Shown one piece after another: positions 15,223 to 22,857 of a DNA stretch of 32,517 bases. The stretch covers positions 1 to 32,517 of the forward strand of contig JAEUJP010000304.1 of the NCBI GenBank assembly GCA_016793725.1, read 5' to 3'. The position numbers and the translations under genes are program-made. A model generated the notes under the pieces. The model saw only the letters and a list, made by a program, of their open reading frames with translations, was not told where the DNA came from and searched no databases. The stretch comes from Myxococcaceae bacterium. GTDB taxonomy: Bacteria > Myxococcota > Myxococcia > Myxococcales > Myxococcaceae. Position 1 is the first letter of the stretch. Every line of letters begins with the position of its first letter.

Positions 15223-16994
15223 AACAGGGCGAGCCCTCGCGCGCCCCGTGGCCTCGTGTGAATATCCGCCTCATGGAAGTGGCGACGCCCTCGGGCCTGG
15301 CCGAGCCGATGGGCAAGTATCGGCTCCTCGAGCACCTGGGCACCGGCGGCATGGCCGAGGTGTTCCTCGCCGAGACGGCGGGCGCCCAGGGCTTCCAGAA
15401 GCGGGTGGTCATCAAGCGCGTGCTCCCTCACCTGCGCAGCGACCCCGAGTTCATCGAGATGTTCCTCGACGAGGCGCGGCTGGCGGCGCGGCTCACCCAC
15501 CCGAACGTGGTGCAGACGTTCGAGCTGGGCGAGTTCAACGGCAGCTTCTTCATCGCCATGGAGCACGTCGTCGGCAAGACGCTTTACGCCGTCATCGACC
15601 GCCTGAACGACTACGACGTGCTCTTCCCGCTCGACGGCGCGCTGCGGGTCATCGTTCAGCTGCTCGAGGCGCTCGACTATGCGCACGCGCTCACCGACGA
15701 GCGGCGGCGGCCGCTGCGCATCGTGCACCGCGACGTCACGCCGTCGAACGTGATGCTGACGCCGCAGGGCTCGGTGAAGCTGCTCGACTTCGGCATCGCC
15801 CGCGCAGCCGACCGGCGCCACCACACCCAGGCGGGCGTGACGAAGGGCAAGGTCGGGTACATGGCGCCCGAGCACGCCCGTGCCGAGCGCATCGACGGCC
15901 GCGCCGACGTCTTCTCGGTGGGCACGCTGCTCTACATTCTCACCACAGGCTCCGCGCCGTACCCGCCGACCCGAGACCGGGGCGAGCAGGTTCAGCGCAT
16001 GATGAAGGGCCGCTACGTCGCCCCCCGCGAGGCGAACCCAGCGCTCGACGTCGACCTCGAGCGAATCATCTTGAAGGCGATGGCGCCACGGCTCGACGCG
16101 CGGTACACGAGCGCCGGCGAGATGCTGCGCGAGGTCGAGGCGTACGCCGCGGCACAGCAGCTCAACCTCGGCGCGCGCGCCGTGGCCGAGGTGATGCGCA
16201 CGCTGTTCCCCGAGCTCGCGGCCCCTGCGGTCGTCGGCCGCCCGACGGTGACCGTCGACGAGCCCGTGCCCTCGCCGCGCCCGAACGCGACCGACGTCAA
16301 GCGTACGCTGAGCGCGCGCCCCCTGCGCGACACGAGGTCCGACCCCGCGGTGCCACCGCCGTCGCCCGTGCCTGACGAGCCGCCCTCTGAGCCGCTGCCG
16401 CCGGTGAGCGACCACACCGCGCCCATCGCGGTGGCCGACACCGACATCAAGCCCTCGCCCCCTCAGGCGCCGACCCGCGCGCGCGCGCAGCCATCGAAGG
16501 CGCCGCCGTCGCCCGGCCGCTGGGCCCTGTTGCTGACGCCGGCCGTCGCTGCCGGCGCCGGGCTCGCGTGGCTCCTCGCTCCGGCCGCGACGCCCGCGCC
16601 GAGCCCGGCGCCACCGCCCGTCGCCGTCGTCGTGCCCGACGAAGCCCCGAAGCCCGCTCCGGCGCCCGAGCCACCGAGCCCTGCCGCAGAGGCCCTGCCT
16701 GGCGCGGTCGAGCTGCCACCCGACGGCCCCGTCGAGCTGGCGCGACCGGTGGTGCGCAAGGCGCCGGCCGCCGCGCCGCCGGCGAAGAAGCTGGGCGTGG
16801 TGAAGCTGACGTCAGAGCCCCAAGCCATCGTGCGCGTGCTCGGCAGGTCGTACGGCCGCACGCCCATGCGCTTCGAGCTGCCCGAGGGCATGCACCGGCT
16901 CGAGCTCGAGTACCCGAACAACGGCGCGAAGCGCACGCTGCTCATCAACGTGTCGGCGGGGAAAGAGACGCAGATCAACGAGCACCTGCGCTGA
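15219..16994 (+). CDS. Hanks-type Ser/Thr kinase with transmembrane helix and PEGA domain
   Basis: A 591-residue membrane kinase if the GTG at 15219 is used. That start overlaps the OmpA stop as GTGA, the style of coupling seen throughout this window; the ATGs at 15273 and 15309 are alternatives and leave the kinase domain whole. Kinase domain ~34-300: GTGGMAEVF glycine loop, Lys66 in VVIKR, Glu85, HRDVTPSN at 170-177, DFG at 190-192 and APE near 217. HRDVTPSN has Thr where most Ser/Thr kinases have Lys; this variant is frequent in myxobacterial kinases. A Pro-rich linker runs ~340-433, a single helix ~435-454, then an Ala/Pro-rich spacer and a PEGA domain at ~525-590 (VKLTSEPQAIVRVLGRSYGRTP). 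The PEGA domain should be periplasmic and may sense the envelope. It is co-oriented and apparently coupled with the OmpA gene. Confidence 0.93.
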   Translation: MKQGEPSRAPWPRVNIRLMEVATPSGLAEPMGKYRLLEHLGTGGMAEVFLAETAGAQGFQKRVVIKRVLPHLRSDPEFIEMFLDEARLAARLTHPNVVQTFELGEFNGSFFIAMEHVVGKTLYAVIDRLNDYDVLFPLDGALRVIVQLLEALDYAHALTDERRRPLRIVHRDVTPSNVMLTPQGSVKLLDFGIARAADRRHHTQAGVTKGKVGYMAPEHARAERIDGRADVFSVGTLLYILTTGSAPYPPTRDRGEQVQRMMKGRYVAPREANPALDVDLERIILKAMAPRLDARYTSAGEMLREVEAYAAAQQLNLGARAVAEVMRTLFPELAAPAVVGRPTVTVDEPVPSPRPNATDVKRTLSARPLRDTRSDPAVPPPSPVPDEPPSEPLPPVSDHTAPIAVADTDIKPSPPQAPTRARAQPSKAPPSPGRWALLLTPAVAAGAGLAWLLAPAATPAPSPAPPPVAVVVPDEAPKPAPAPEPPSPAAEALPGAVELPPDGPVELARPVVRKAPAAAPPAKKLGVVKLTSEPQAIVRVLGRSYGRTPMRFELPEGMHRLELEYPNNGAKRTLLINVSAGKETQINEHLR

Positions 16995-17007
16995 GAGGTC
17001 AGCGCAG
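16986..17007. terminator. Bidirectional hairpin containing both kinase stop codons
   Basis: CTGCGCTGA-GAGG-TCAGCGCAG is a perfect 9-bp stem with a GAGG loop. The left arm ends with the TGA of the PEGA kinase and the right arm begins with the TGA (as TCA) of the opposing kinase. There is no U-tract, so it may act as a symmetrical 3'-end structure and not a classical terminator. Confidence 0.7.
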
Positions 17008-18237
17008 CGCGAGCCAGACCGCGAGCGCCGCACCGACGGCCGCGCCGGCGGCGACGGCGGCGAAGAGCCAGGCGCCCACCCGAGGCGAGCGCACCCGGCC
17101 GGGCGGCTCGGGCGGCAGCGCCGCGGGTACGGGGGTCACGGGCGTACCGCGCACGCGGGTCTGCTCCGTGCCGAGGGCCTTGAACAGCCGCTGCACCTCG
17201 TACCGCACTTCGCGCGCGGTGGGCCGCAGGGCAGGCTGCTTCTCGAGCATGCGCAGCACCAGCCGCTCGAGCTCGGGCGACACCGACGGCTCGATGCGCG
17301 ACGGCGGCACCGGCGCCTCACGCACCTGCTTCAGCATGATGTCGATCGGTCGGGCTGCGTCGAACGGAACCTGGCCGGTCAACATCTCGTAGAGCACGCA
17401 GCCCAGCGAGTAGAGGTCGGTGGCGAAGGTCGGCTTCTGCACCGTCGCCTGCTCGGGCGACATGTACTCGGGCGTGCCCACCACCACGTTGGTCTGGCTC
17501 ACCTCGCGCGACACGCGCACCAGCTTCGCCAGCCCGAAGTCGAGCAGCTTCAGCACCGGGGCGGCGTCGCGCCGCCGTACGATGAAGAGGTTGCTGGGCT
17601 TGATGTCACGGTGCATCACGCCGGCCGCGTGGGCCGCCTCGAGGCCGGCGGCGGCCTGCTCGATGAGCGGCAGCGCCTCGCCGGCCGTGAGCGCCCCGCG
17701 ACGGTGCAAGAGCTCCGAGAGCGGCTCGCCCTCGAGCAGCTCCATGACGAAGTACTGGCCGCCGCCGGGGAGCTCTCCGAACGAGAAGATGTCGACGAGC
17801 GAGGGGTGGCGCACCGCGTTCACCGCGCGGGCCTCGTCGAGGAAGCGGCGCACGTAGTCGGCGTCGCCCGCGAGCTCGGGGCGCAGCACCTTGATGGCCA
17901 CGGGCTTGCCGATGAGCGGCTGCTCTGCGGCGTAGACGAGGCCCATGCCGCCGGCGCCGATGCGGCCCTTGACCCGGTACTCGCCGAGCGTCATGCCGTT
18001 CAGCGAGTCGGGGTCTTCGAGGCCGCGCTGGGTCGGCGGCTCGTCGAGGCGGCGCGCGGTGGGCTCGGCGCCTTCGAGCGGCCCCGTCACGGTCGGCGCC
18101 TCGTGCACGGGCGAGGCTGCGGCGCGCGTGGGGCGCGGCGAGAAGGCCGGGCCGGTGAGCACCAGCTTCGCCCCATCGGTGGGGCACTCGAGCGTGCCCG
18201 GCGGCCACCGTGCTCTACAGCGCGGACACTCGACCAT
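16999..18237 (-). CDS. Ser/Thr kinase with N-terminal zinc knuckle and C-terminal membrane anchor
   Basis: A 412-residue protein beginning at the ATG at 18237. Residues 1-22 carry a zinc-ribbon-like knuckle (C4, C7, C18, then PTDG), a feature of many myxobacterial kinases. A ~60-residue linker leads to the kinase domain (~87-350): GAGGMGLVY, Lys116 in VAIK, HRDIKPSN at 209-216 with the canonical Lys, DFG at 233-235, and PE in the activation segment (EYMSPEQA). All catalytic residues are present. The tail is Pro-rich and ends in one hydrophobic helix (~388-410), so the kinase is probably tail-anchored in the inner membrane facing the cytoplasm. It converges on the PEGA kinase with 4 nt between stop codons. 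A gap of 31 nt separates it from the upstream kelch gene on the same strand, so co-transcription is possible. Confidence 0.93.
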   Translation of the reverse strand: MVECPRCRARWPPGTLECPTDGAKLVLTGPAFSPRPTRAAASPVHEAPTVTGPLEGAEPTARRLDEPPTQRGLEDPDSLNGMTLGEYRVKGRIGAGGMGLVYAAEQPLIGKPVAIKVLRPELAGDADYVRRFLDEARAVNAVRHPSLVDIFSFGELPGGGQYFVMELLEGEPLSELLHRRGALTAGEALPLIEQAAAGLEAAHAAGVMHRDIKPSNLFIVRRRDAAPVLKLLDFGLAKLVRVSREVSQTNVVVGTPEYMSPEQATVQKPTFATDLYSLGCVLYEMLTGQVPFDAARPIDIMLKQVREAPVPPSRIEPSVSPELERLVLRMLEKQPALRPTAREVRYEVQRLFKALGTEQTRVRGTPVTPVPAALPPEPPGRVRSPRVGAWLFAAVAAGAAVGAALAVWLALR

Positions 18238-18268
18238 CGGGGCGAGTGTAGCCCCACCGTGGGCGAGT

Positions 18269-20791
18269 TCAGCGGCGGCGGCGCCGCGCGAGCGCGAGCA
18301 CGAGGCCCAGGAGCGCCGGCTCGAGGCCCGAGCCCGAGCAGCCGAGCGCCACGCCCACGTGGCCACGGGGCCGGGCCCCGGCGTCGGGGCCCGCGCACGC
18401 GGCGCCCGCGAGGAGTTGATCTGCCCCGCACTGCGTCGTCGTGCCGTCGCACACCTCGGCGACGTCGCACGCCCCCGCCGAGGCGCGGCACACGGCGCCG
18501 GCATCTCGCACGGCATCGCCGGGGCAGTCGGCGCGGGTGCCGTCGCACGCCTCGGCCACGTCGCAGTCGCCGCCCGCGGCTCGGCACACGCCCGACGCCA
18601 CGAAGCGGTCGGTGGGGCACTGCGCGCTCGTGCCGTCGCAGCTCTCGGCGACGTCGCAGACCCCGGCATCGGGCCGACAGATTCCCGAGGTGAGCAGCAC
18701 GTCGTTCGGGCAGGCCGCGCTGGTACCGCTGCAGGCCTCGGCCACGTCGCACGGGCCCGCAACGGCACGACACACGGTGCCCATCGGCAGCACCACGTTC
18801 GTGGCGGGGCAAGACCTGGCGCCGTTGCACGTCTCGGCCACGTCGCACGCCCCGGCGGCAGGCCTGCACACCGTGCTCGGGGCGGCAAGGGTGTCGGTGC
18901 ACGACGTCGAGACCCCGTCGCAGACGTCGGCGGGGTCACACGGGCCGTTCTGGGCGCGGCAGACCGTGCCCGAGAGGCTCGGGCGACACGTGCCCACCGA
19001 GCCCTGCACGTTGCACGCGTCGCAGTCGGAGCCGCACGCGCTGTTGCAGCACACCCCGTCGGCGCAGAAGCGCGACGCGCACTGTGCGTTCGAGGTGCAC
19101 GCCTGACCGTTGGTCGCGAGGTCGTACGCCTCGCTGCTGTTGTACGGTATGAGGCCGGGGCTGACTCCCGAAAGACCACCCGCCACGAGCAGGCGGCCCG
19201 CGACGACGCCCTGGGCTGCGCCGCGGCGGGGGACCATGAGGTTCGACCCCGGCGGAGACGCCCACAGGTTCGTGGCCACGTCGTAGACCTGCGTCACGTT
19301 GCTCGAGTCGCCGTTCGACAGCTCACCGCCGGCGATGACAGGTACGCCCTGCACCGAGAACGCCTCGACGTAGCCGACCCCGGTGTGCAGGCTGCGAGGA
19401 GGGTCGAAGGTCAGGCCGAAGGGGCGAAACAGCTCGCTGGTGTTGCGACCGGGGCCCACCCCGGCGCTGCCGGCGATGAGCACGTTGCCGTTGGTGAGCT
19501 GCACCATCGCGTGGGCATTGCGAGGAGCGCTCATGGCCGACGGCAGCAGGGCCCAGCCGCCGTCACTGGGGTCGAGCAGCTCGGCGGTGTCGTCTTCGAC
19601 GCACGTCGCGCAGGTGCCGTTCGGCGGGCAGCAGTCGGTGACCCCGCCCGTCACCAGCACGCGCCCGTCGGTGAGGCGAAGGGCCGAGGCCAGGTTGCGG
19701 CCGCGGTTGAGCGGCGGGCCGAAGGCGAAGCTGCCGATGCCGCCCGGCGTATAGAGCTCGGTCTGCCGGCTGCGGCTGTAGCACCTGCCGGCTCCCGGGT
19801 TGCAGCTCTGGTCCACCTGGTTGCCGCCGATGACCAGCACCGTGCCGTTGGGCAGCGGAATGAGGCTGGGCGTGAAGGCCCGGGAGACCAGCATGTTCGC
19901 GCTGGTGCCCCACCCCGTCTGCGGGTTGAACAGCGCCGTGGTGTTGCCGCCGGCGCCCCCCACCATCAGCACCCTGCCCTGGGTCGGCAGCCAGACGAGC
20001 GAGTGCAGCGAGTTGGCCGTGGGCAACGAGAAGGTCGGTGACCAGACACCGGCGGCGGCGTTGTACACGTCGCATGCCCCGGAGCTCGAGCTGGCGGTGA
20101 CGCCGCCCACCACCAAAAAGTCGCCGTTGCCGAGCACGACGCCGGGCCCGGCGCGCGCACCTCCGGCCATGGTGCCCGTCGCCGTCCACACCGGGTCGAG
20201 CACGGCGGGGTACGCCGAGGGCAAGAGCTCCCAGCTCACCTCGACGAGGCAGGTGCTGGCGCCGGGCGGGGTCACCGGGCGGTGAAAGGGCACACGACCG
20301 TCAGAGTCGTACGCGCAGCCGCGCACCGCCACCTGCGCATCGTGCTTCTCGCCCGCCGCGTCGCGCACCCAGGGCGCGGCCATGCGCAGCCGAGGAATGC
20401 CGTCGGCGTCGAGCAGCTCGACGATGCGCTCGAAGACGCGCAGACCCGCGGTGCGAGAGTCGAGCGCCAGGTGGTAGCTGACCTTCTCGACCGCCGGGCG
20501 CTGCTCGAACCTCAGCGTGTCTTCCAGCTCGGTGGGCCCCACCTTCAAGGTGAGGTGGGCCCCGCGCAGCGCCGCCGGGTAGTGGGTCTCGCCGCCTTCG
20601 ACCCTCGCGCGCACCGGCGACGCGCCAATCAACCGAACCGACGTGCTCAAGCCCGAGCGCTCGTCGGTGACGACGAACGGCTCGTTGGCGAGCAGCGGAA
20701 CCCGCGTGACGACTCCGTCCAGGCCGCGCGGCCGCAACGGCTCGGCCCGGCCACAGCCGAACAACAACACCACGACGAGCAGGCTCCGCAT
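18269..20791 (-). CDS. Kelch/disintegrin-repeat surface protein with MYXO-CTERM tail
   Basis: An 840-residue exported protein. The ATG at 20791, with GAGAG just upstream, gives MRSLLVVVLLFGC, which reads as a lipoprotein signal; a GTG at 20803 adds four residues. Residues ~15-190 are a unique N-terminal domain. Residues ~195-560 hold seven kelch-like blades with GG pairs (FLVVGG, VLMVGG, VLVIGG, VLVTGG, VLIAGS, VPVIAGG, LLVAGG), enough for one closed propeller. Residues ~570-800 are Cys-rich, with six disintegrin-like units. The C-terminus LGCSGSG, hydrophobic helix and RRRRR fits the MYXO-CTERM sorting signal. In this family the tail directs cleavage and surface attachment. Kelch/disintegrin proteins of this type are thought to be adhesive or surface-displayed. 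The N-terminal lipobox together with a C-terminal sorting tail is unusual. Confidence 0.9.
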   Translation of the reverse strand: MRSLLVVVLLFGCGRAEPLRPRGLDGVVTRVPLLANEPFVVTDERSGLSTSVRLIGASPVRARVEGGETHYPAALRGAHLTLKVGPTELEDTLRFEQRPAVEKVSYHLALDSRTAGLRVFERIVELLDADGIPRLRMAAPWVRDAAGEKHDAQVAVRGCAYDSDGRVPFHRPVTPPGASTCLVEVSWELLPSAYPAVLDPVWTATGTMAGGARAGPGVVLGNGDFLVVGGVTASSSSGACDVYNAAAGVWSPTFSLPTANSLHSLVWLPTQGRVLMVGGAGGNTTALFNPQTGWGTSANMLVSRAFTPSLIPLPNGTVLVIGGNQVDQSCNPGAGRCYSRSRQTELYTPGGIGSFAFGPPLNRGRNLASALRLTDGRVLVTGGVTDCCPPNGTCATCVEDDTAELLDPSDGGWALLPSAMSAPRNAHAMVQLTNGNVLIAGSAGVGPGRNTSELFRPFGLTFDPPRSLHTGVGYVEAFSVQGVPVIAGGELSNGDSSNVTQVYDVATNLWASPPGSNLMVPRRGAAQGVVAGRLLVAGGLSGVSPGLIPYNSSEAYDLATNGQACTSNAQCASRFCADGVCCNSACGSDCDACNVQGSVGTCRPSLSGTVCRAQNGPCDPADVCDGVSTSCTDTLAAPSTVCRPAAGACDVAETCNGARSCPATNVVLPMGTVCRAVAGPCDVAEACSGTSAACPNDVLLTSGICRPDAGVCDVAESCDGTSAQCPTDRFVASGVCRAAGGDCDVAEACDGTRADCPGDAVRDAGAVCRASAGACDVAEVCDGTTTQCGADQLLAGAACAGPDAGARPRGHVGVALGCSGSGLEPALLGLVLALARRRRR
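18385..18970 (-). repeat. Six Cys-rich disintegrin-like repeats
   Basis: Six tandem units of 31-33 codons with consensus CR-x3-G-x-CDVAE-x-CDG-x4-CP-x-D. The units agree closely in the CDVAE-x-C(D/N/S)G core, so they probably expanded by tandem duplication. They are part of the kelch/MYXO-CTERM gene. Confidence 0.85.
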
Positions 20792-20834
20792 TCGCGCTCT
20801 CACAGTCTACGACGCCGCGCGGAAGTCGGATGCG

Positions 20835-20856
20835 AAAGGGCGCTTCTGCGCCCTTT
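20835..20856 (-). terminator. Hairpin terminator after the small secreted-protein gene
   Basis: AAAGGGCGC-TTCT-GCGCCCTTT is a perfect 9-bp stem with a tetraloop, ending in TTT when read on the minus strand. It lies 73 nt past the stop at 20930 and upstream of the kelch gene, separating the two transcripts. Best terminator candidate in the window. Confidence 0.7.
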
Positions 20857-20929
20857 GCCGACGGCACGACCGGCGCCGCTCAGACCTTCATCGACTTCGA
20901 CCGAGCCCGGCTCACGCGACGGCGTGCGC

Positions 20930-21625
20930 TCAGAGCTTGGGCGCCTCGGGCGCGGCCTTCTGGCGCTCCTTCGCGTCGGCGTCTTCCTGCCACTTGCGCT
21001 CGAGCTGCTCGAACTTCGAGTCCTCGACGAGAAGCTCGCAGTTGCGGTGGGGGGTGCAGCTGGCGCGCAGCGACGTGTCGCCGTGCTTCCAGCGCATGTC
21101 GTTCGGCGGGTTCTTGTAGCTGGGCTCGCCGTACCTGGCGGTGAGCGCCTGGTAGAGCTTGCTGCCCTCGCTGAGCTCGTCGGGCGCGACGAAGTAGCGC
21201 ATGCGGTAGACCTTCGACGGCTTGCTCGCCGTACCCACGAGCTGCAGGAACAGCAGCGGCTTCAAGATGGGGCGCTTGTCGCTCGCGTCGCCGGTGTTGG
21301 GCGTCTGCATGAGCTTCCCGTCGAGGTACGTCGCGACGCTCGAGGGGTCGAGGTAGCAGCCGCGCGGCGCCGTCTCGCCGTAGCGCAGGGTGCCGATGCC
21401 GGTGGCCTTGCCCTCACAGCGCGGGTCCATGAACTTCACGCACCGGCGCTCCTGCGCGTCTTTGCCGCTCACCTTCTCGCAGGTGAAGCCCTTCTGCTCG
21501 TCGATGGCGAGCGAGAGCTTCAGCTCCATGATCGAAAACTTGTCGTGCCCTTCATCGGCAAGAGCAGCCAACGGCAGCACTGCACACAGGGTCAAGCAGC
21601 AGCCCGTGAAGCGGCTCATCGTCAT
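20930..21625 (-). CDS. Small secreted protein of unknown function
   Basis: A 231-residue protein with a signal peptide (MTMSRFTGCCLTLCAVLPLAALA) and a mature start near DEGHDKFS. The start at 21625 is well supported: GGAGG lies four nucleotides upstream. The mature part has cysteines near 49, 62, 69 and 90, and a pair (ASCTPHRNC) near 190, suggesting disulfide bonds in the periplasm. The central segment (ATYLDGKLMQTPN, KPLLFLQLVG, VYRMRYFVAPDE) looks like a compact alpha/beta fold. The C-terminal ~40 residues form a charged helix (SKFEQLERKWQEDADAKERQK). I cannot assign a family. It appears to be a single-gene transcript bounded by a strong hairpin. Confidence 0.8.
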   Translation of the reverse strand: MTMSRFTGCCLTLCAVLPLAALADEGHDKFSIMELKLSLAIDEQKGFTCEKVSGKDAQERRCVKFMDPRCEGKATGIGTLRYGETAPRGCYLDPSSVATYLDGKLMQTPNTGDASDKRPILKPLLFLQLVGTASKPSKVYRMRYFVAPDELSEGSKLYQALTARYGEPSYKNPPNDMRWKHGDTSLRASCTPHRNCELLVEDSKFEQLERKWQEDADAKERQKAAPEAPKL

Positions 21626-21629
21626 GCGA

Positions 21630-21634
21630 CCTCC
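21630..21634 (-). promoter_or_regulatory. Strong ribosome-binding site (GGAGG)
   Basis: GGAGG four nucleotides before the ATG at 21625. Most other genes here lack so clear a site, so this one fixes the start and suggests efficient translation. Confidence 0.75.
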
Positions 21635-21769
21635 GTTATGAGTCGGTGAGACATCGTGCGACGGTGGCGGGTTCCTGCGTGCAGCACCTCGGCACGGTAG
21701 TACCTCTCGGCGAGCTCTGCTCCGCTCTCCGATCTGCGTCGTGACTGGCAGTGCTGCGGCGCGAGCCCG

Positions 21770-22573
21770 TCAGTCGCTCAAGCGCCGCGCATCTTCGAGG
21801 CCGAACACCGCCGGCGTCTCAGCGAGCGCGCGAGCAGCCCACAGCAGTGCGTCGTCGTGGTCGACGTGAACCGGCAACGCGTGCTCGCGCGAGCCAGGCA
21901 CGACGGCGCGCGGGTCATCGGGGAAGTGGCCGCTGCGAATCTGGCGCATCGCCGCGTCCGAGGCCGGGTGCGTTCGCACGTGCACGACCCGAACCCCCGG
22001 CGCCGGAGCGGGGTACCCCTCGAACCTGCCGCCCAGCGTCAGCACGAACGGCTTCGCGGGCAGCAGGTTCAGTCGCCAGCTCGCGAAGCCGGCCCCGCCG
22101 AGCGGCGAAGCGACCGTGACGAGCACGATGTCGTGTGCGGCCTCGGCGGTCGTGAGCTCGCTCACCGCCATCGCGCTCAAGACGCCGCCTGCGCTGTGCG
22201 CCAAGACCACGATCGGCCGGCTGTCGCCCGCGCAGCGGGCGAGGTGACTCAGCCCGCCGGCGAAGCGGGTGACGAGCGCGCGGGTCTCTTCGACGGCGCT
22301 CCAGTGAAACGAGAGCAGCGCCGCTGGCTCGAGGCGCTCGAGCACCGCACGCACGTCGCGCACGTTCTGCGTCTCGCCGCCGATGCCGTGCACCAGCACC
22401 ACGACCGGGCCCGAGCCCGAGAGGCCGGGGCAGCTGCCCCGCTCTTCGAGCGCGACCGCCGTTCGTTCGGGGGCGGCGTCGCGCGACCGTGCGTCGGGCA
22501 ACGCAAACCAGCCGCGGTGGCCGCCGCACGCAGTGACGACCAGCGAGGCCGCCGAGACGAGCACGAGTTTCAT
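21770..22573 (-). CDS. Alpha/beta-hydrolase lipoprotein
   Basis: A 267-residue protein. The ATG at 22573 gives a lipoprotein signal, MKLVLVSAASLVVTAC, with Cys16 lipidated. The hydrolase fold is marked by the oxyanion strand VVVLVHGIGG (57-66) and the nucleophile elbow VVLAHSAGG (122-130), with Ser127 in A-x-S-x-G instead of the usual G-x-S-x-G. A late His in HVDHDDALLW (~244) is the probable catalytic base; the acid is not certain. Lengths and motif spacing fit a small lipase/esterase or PGAP1-like family. The likely place of action is the periplasm or outer membrane. An in-frame extension upstream to 22636 would precede the signal and was rejected. It is divergent from the transglutaminase-like gene across a 284-nt regulatory region. 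Confidence 0.88.
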   Translation of the reverse strand: MKLVLVSAASLVVTACGGHRGWFALPDARSRDAAPERTAVALEERGSCPGLSGSGPVVVLVHGIGGETQNVRDVRAVLERLEPAALLSFHWSAVEETRALVTRFAGGLSHLARCAGDSRPIVVLAHSAGGVLSAMAVSELTTAEAAHDIVLVTVASPLGGAGFASWRLNLLPAKPFVLTLGGRFEGYPAPAPGVRVVHVRTHPASDAAMRQIRSGHFPDDPRAVVPGSREHALPVHVDHDDALLWAARALAETPAVFGLEDARRLSD

Positions 22574-22721
22574 GCGCCGATGATGGGCACCCGCGGCCTT
22601 GCGCTCCATTTGCAATTTCAGACGCGAGGTTTCCAACAGCCGAAATGTCGGGTCGCGGCGCTCGCGATGCTCGACGCGCTCGGTGCGCGAAGGCGACCCG
22701 CTGTGGCTTGCGAGGCGTCGT

Positions 22722-22770
22722 GAACGTGGCGGTTACAAGGCGCGCCCCTCTGCGAGTAACCCAGGCGTTC
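22722..22770. promoter_or_regulatory. Symmetrical double-dyad element
   Basis: GAACG-(4 nt)-GGTTAC-(19 nt)-GTAACC-(4 nt)-CGTTC. Both pairs of arms are exact inverted repeats with identical inner gaps, giving a 49-bp element symmetrical about its centre. It lies in the divergent region between the hydrolase and transglutaminase-like genes. It could be bound by two dimers or form a long stem with an internal loop. Confidence 0.55.
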
Positions 22771-22799
22771 ACAGCGTCAATCGGGTGTGGCCGGCCCGC

Positions 22800-22819
22800 G
22801 CTCGGTCGATCGACCGAGC
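22800..22819. promoter_or_regulatory. 20-bp perfect palindrome, candidate operator
   Basis: GCTCGGTCGA-TCGACCGAGC reads the same on both strands with no spacer. It ends 39 nt before the ATG at 22858 in the divergent intergenic region. It is a strong candidate operator for a dimeric regulator. Confidence 0.6.
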
Positions 22820-22857
22820 CGCGAAACAGGGGGGCGTTGGGGGCAGATATTCGGCTC

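Noticed and set aside
17945-20041. A ~700-codon plus-strand open frame
   Set aside because: Antisense to the second kinase and the kelch/disintegrin gene; composition and lack of motifs mark it as a shadow.
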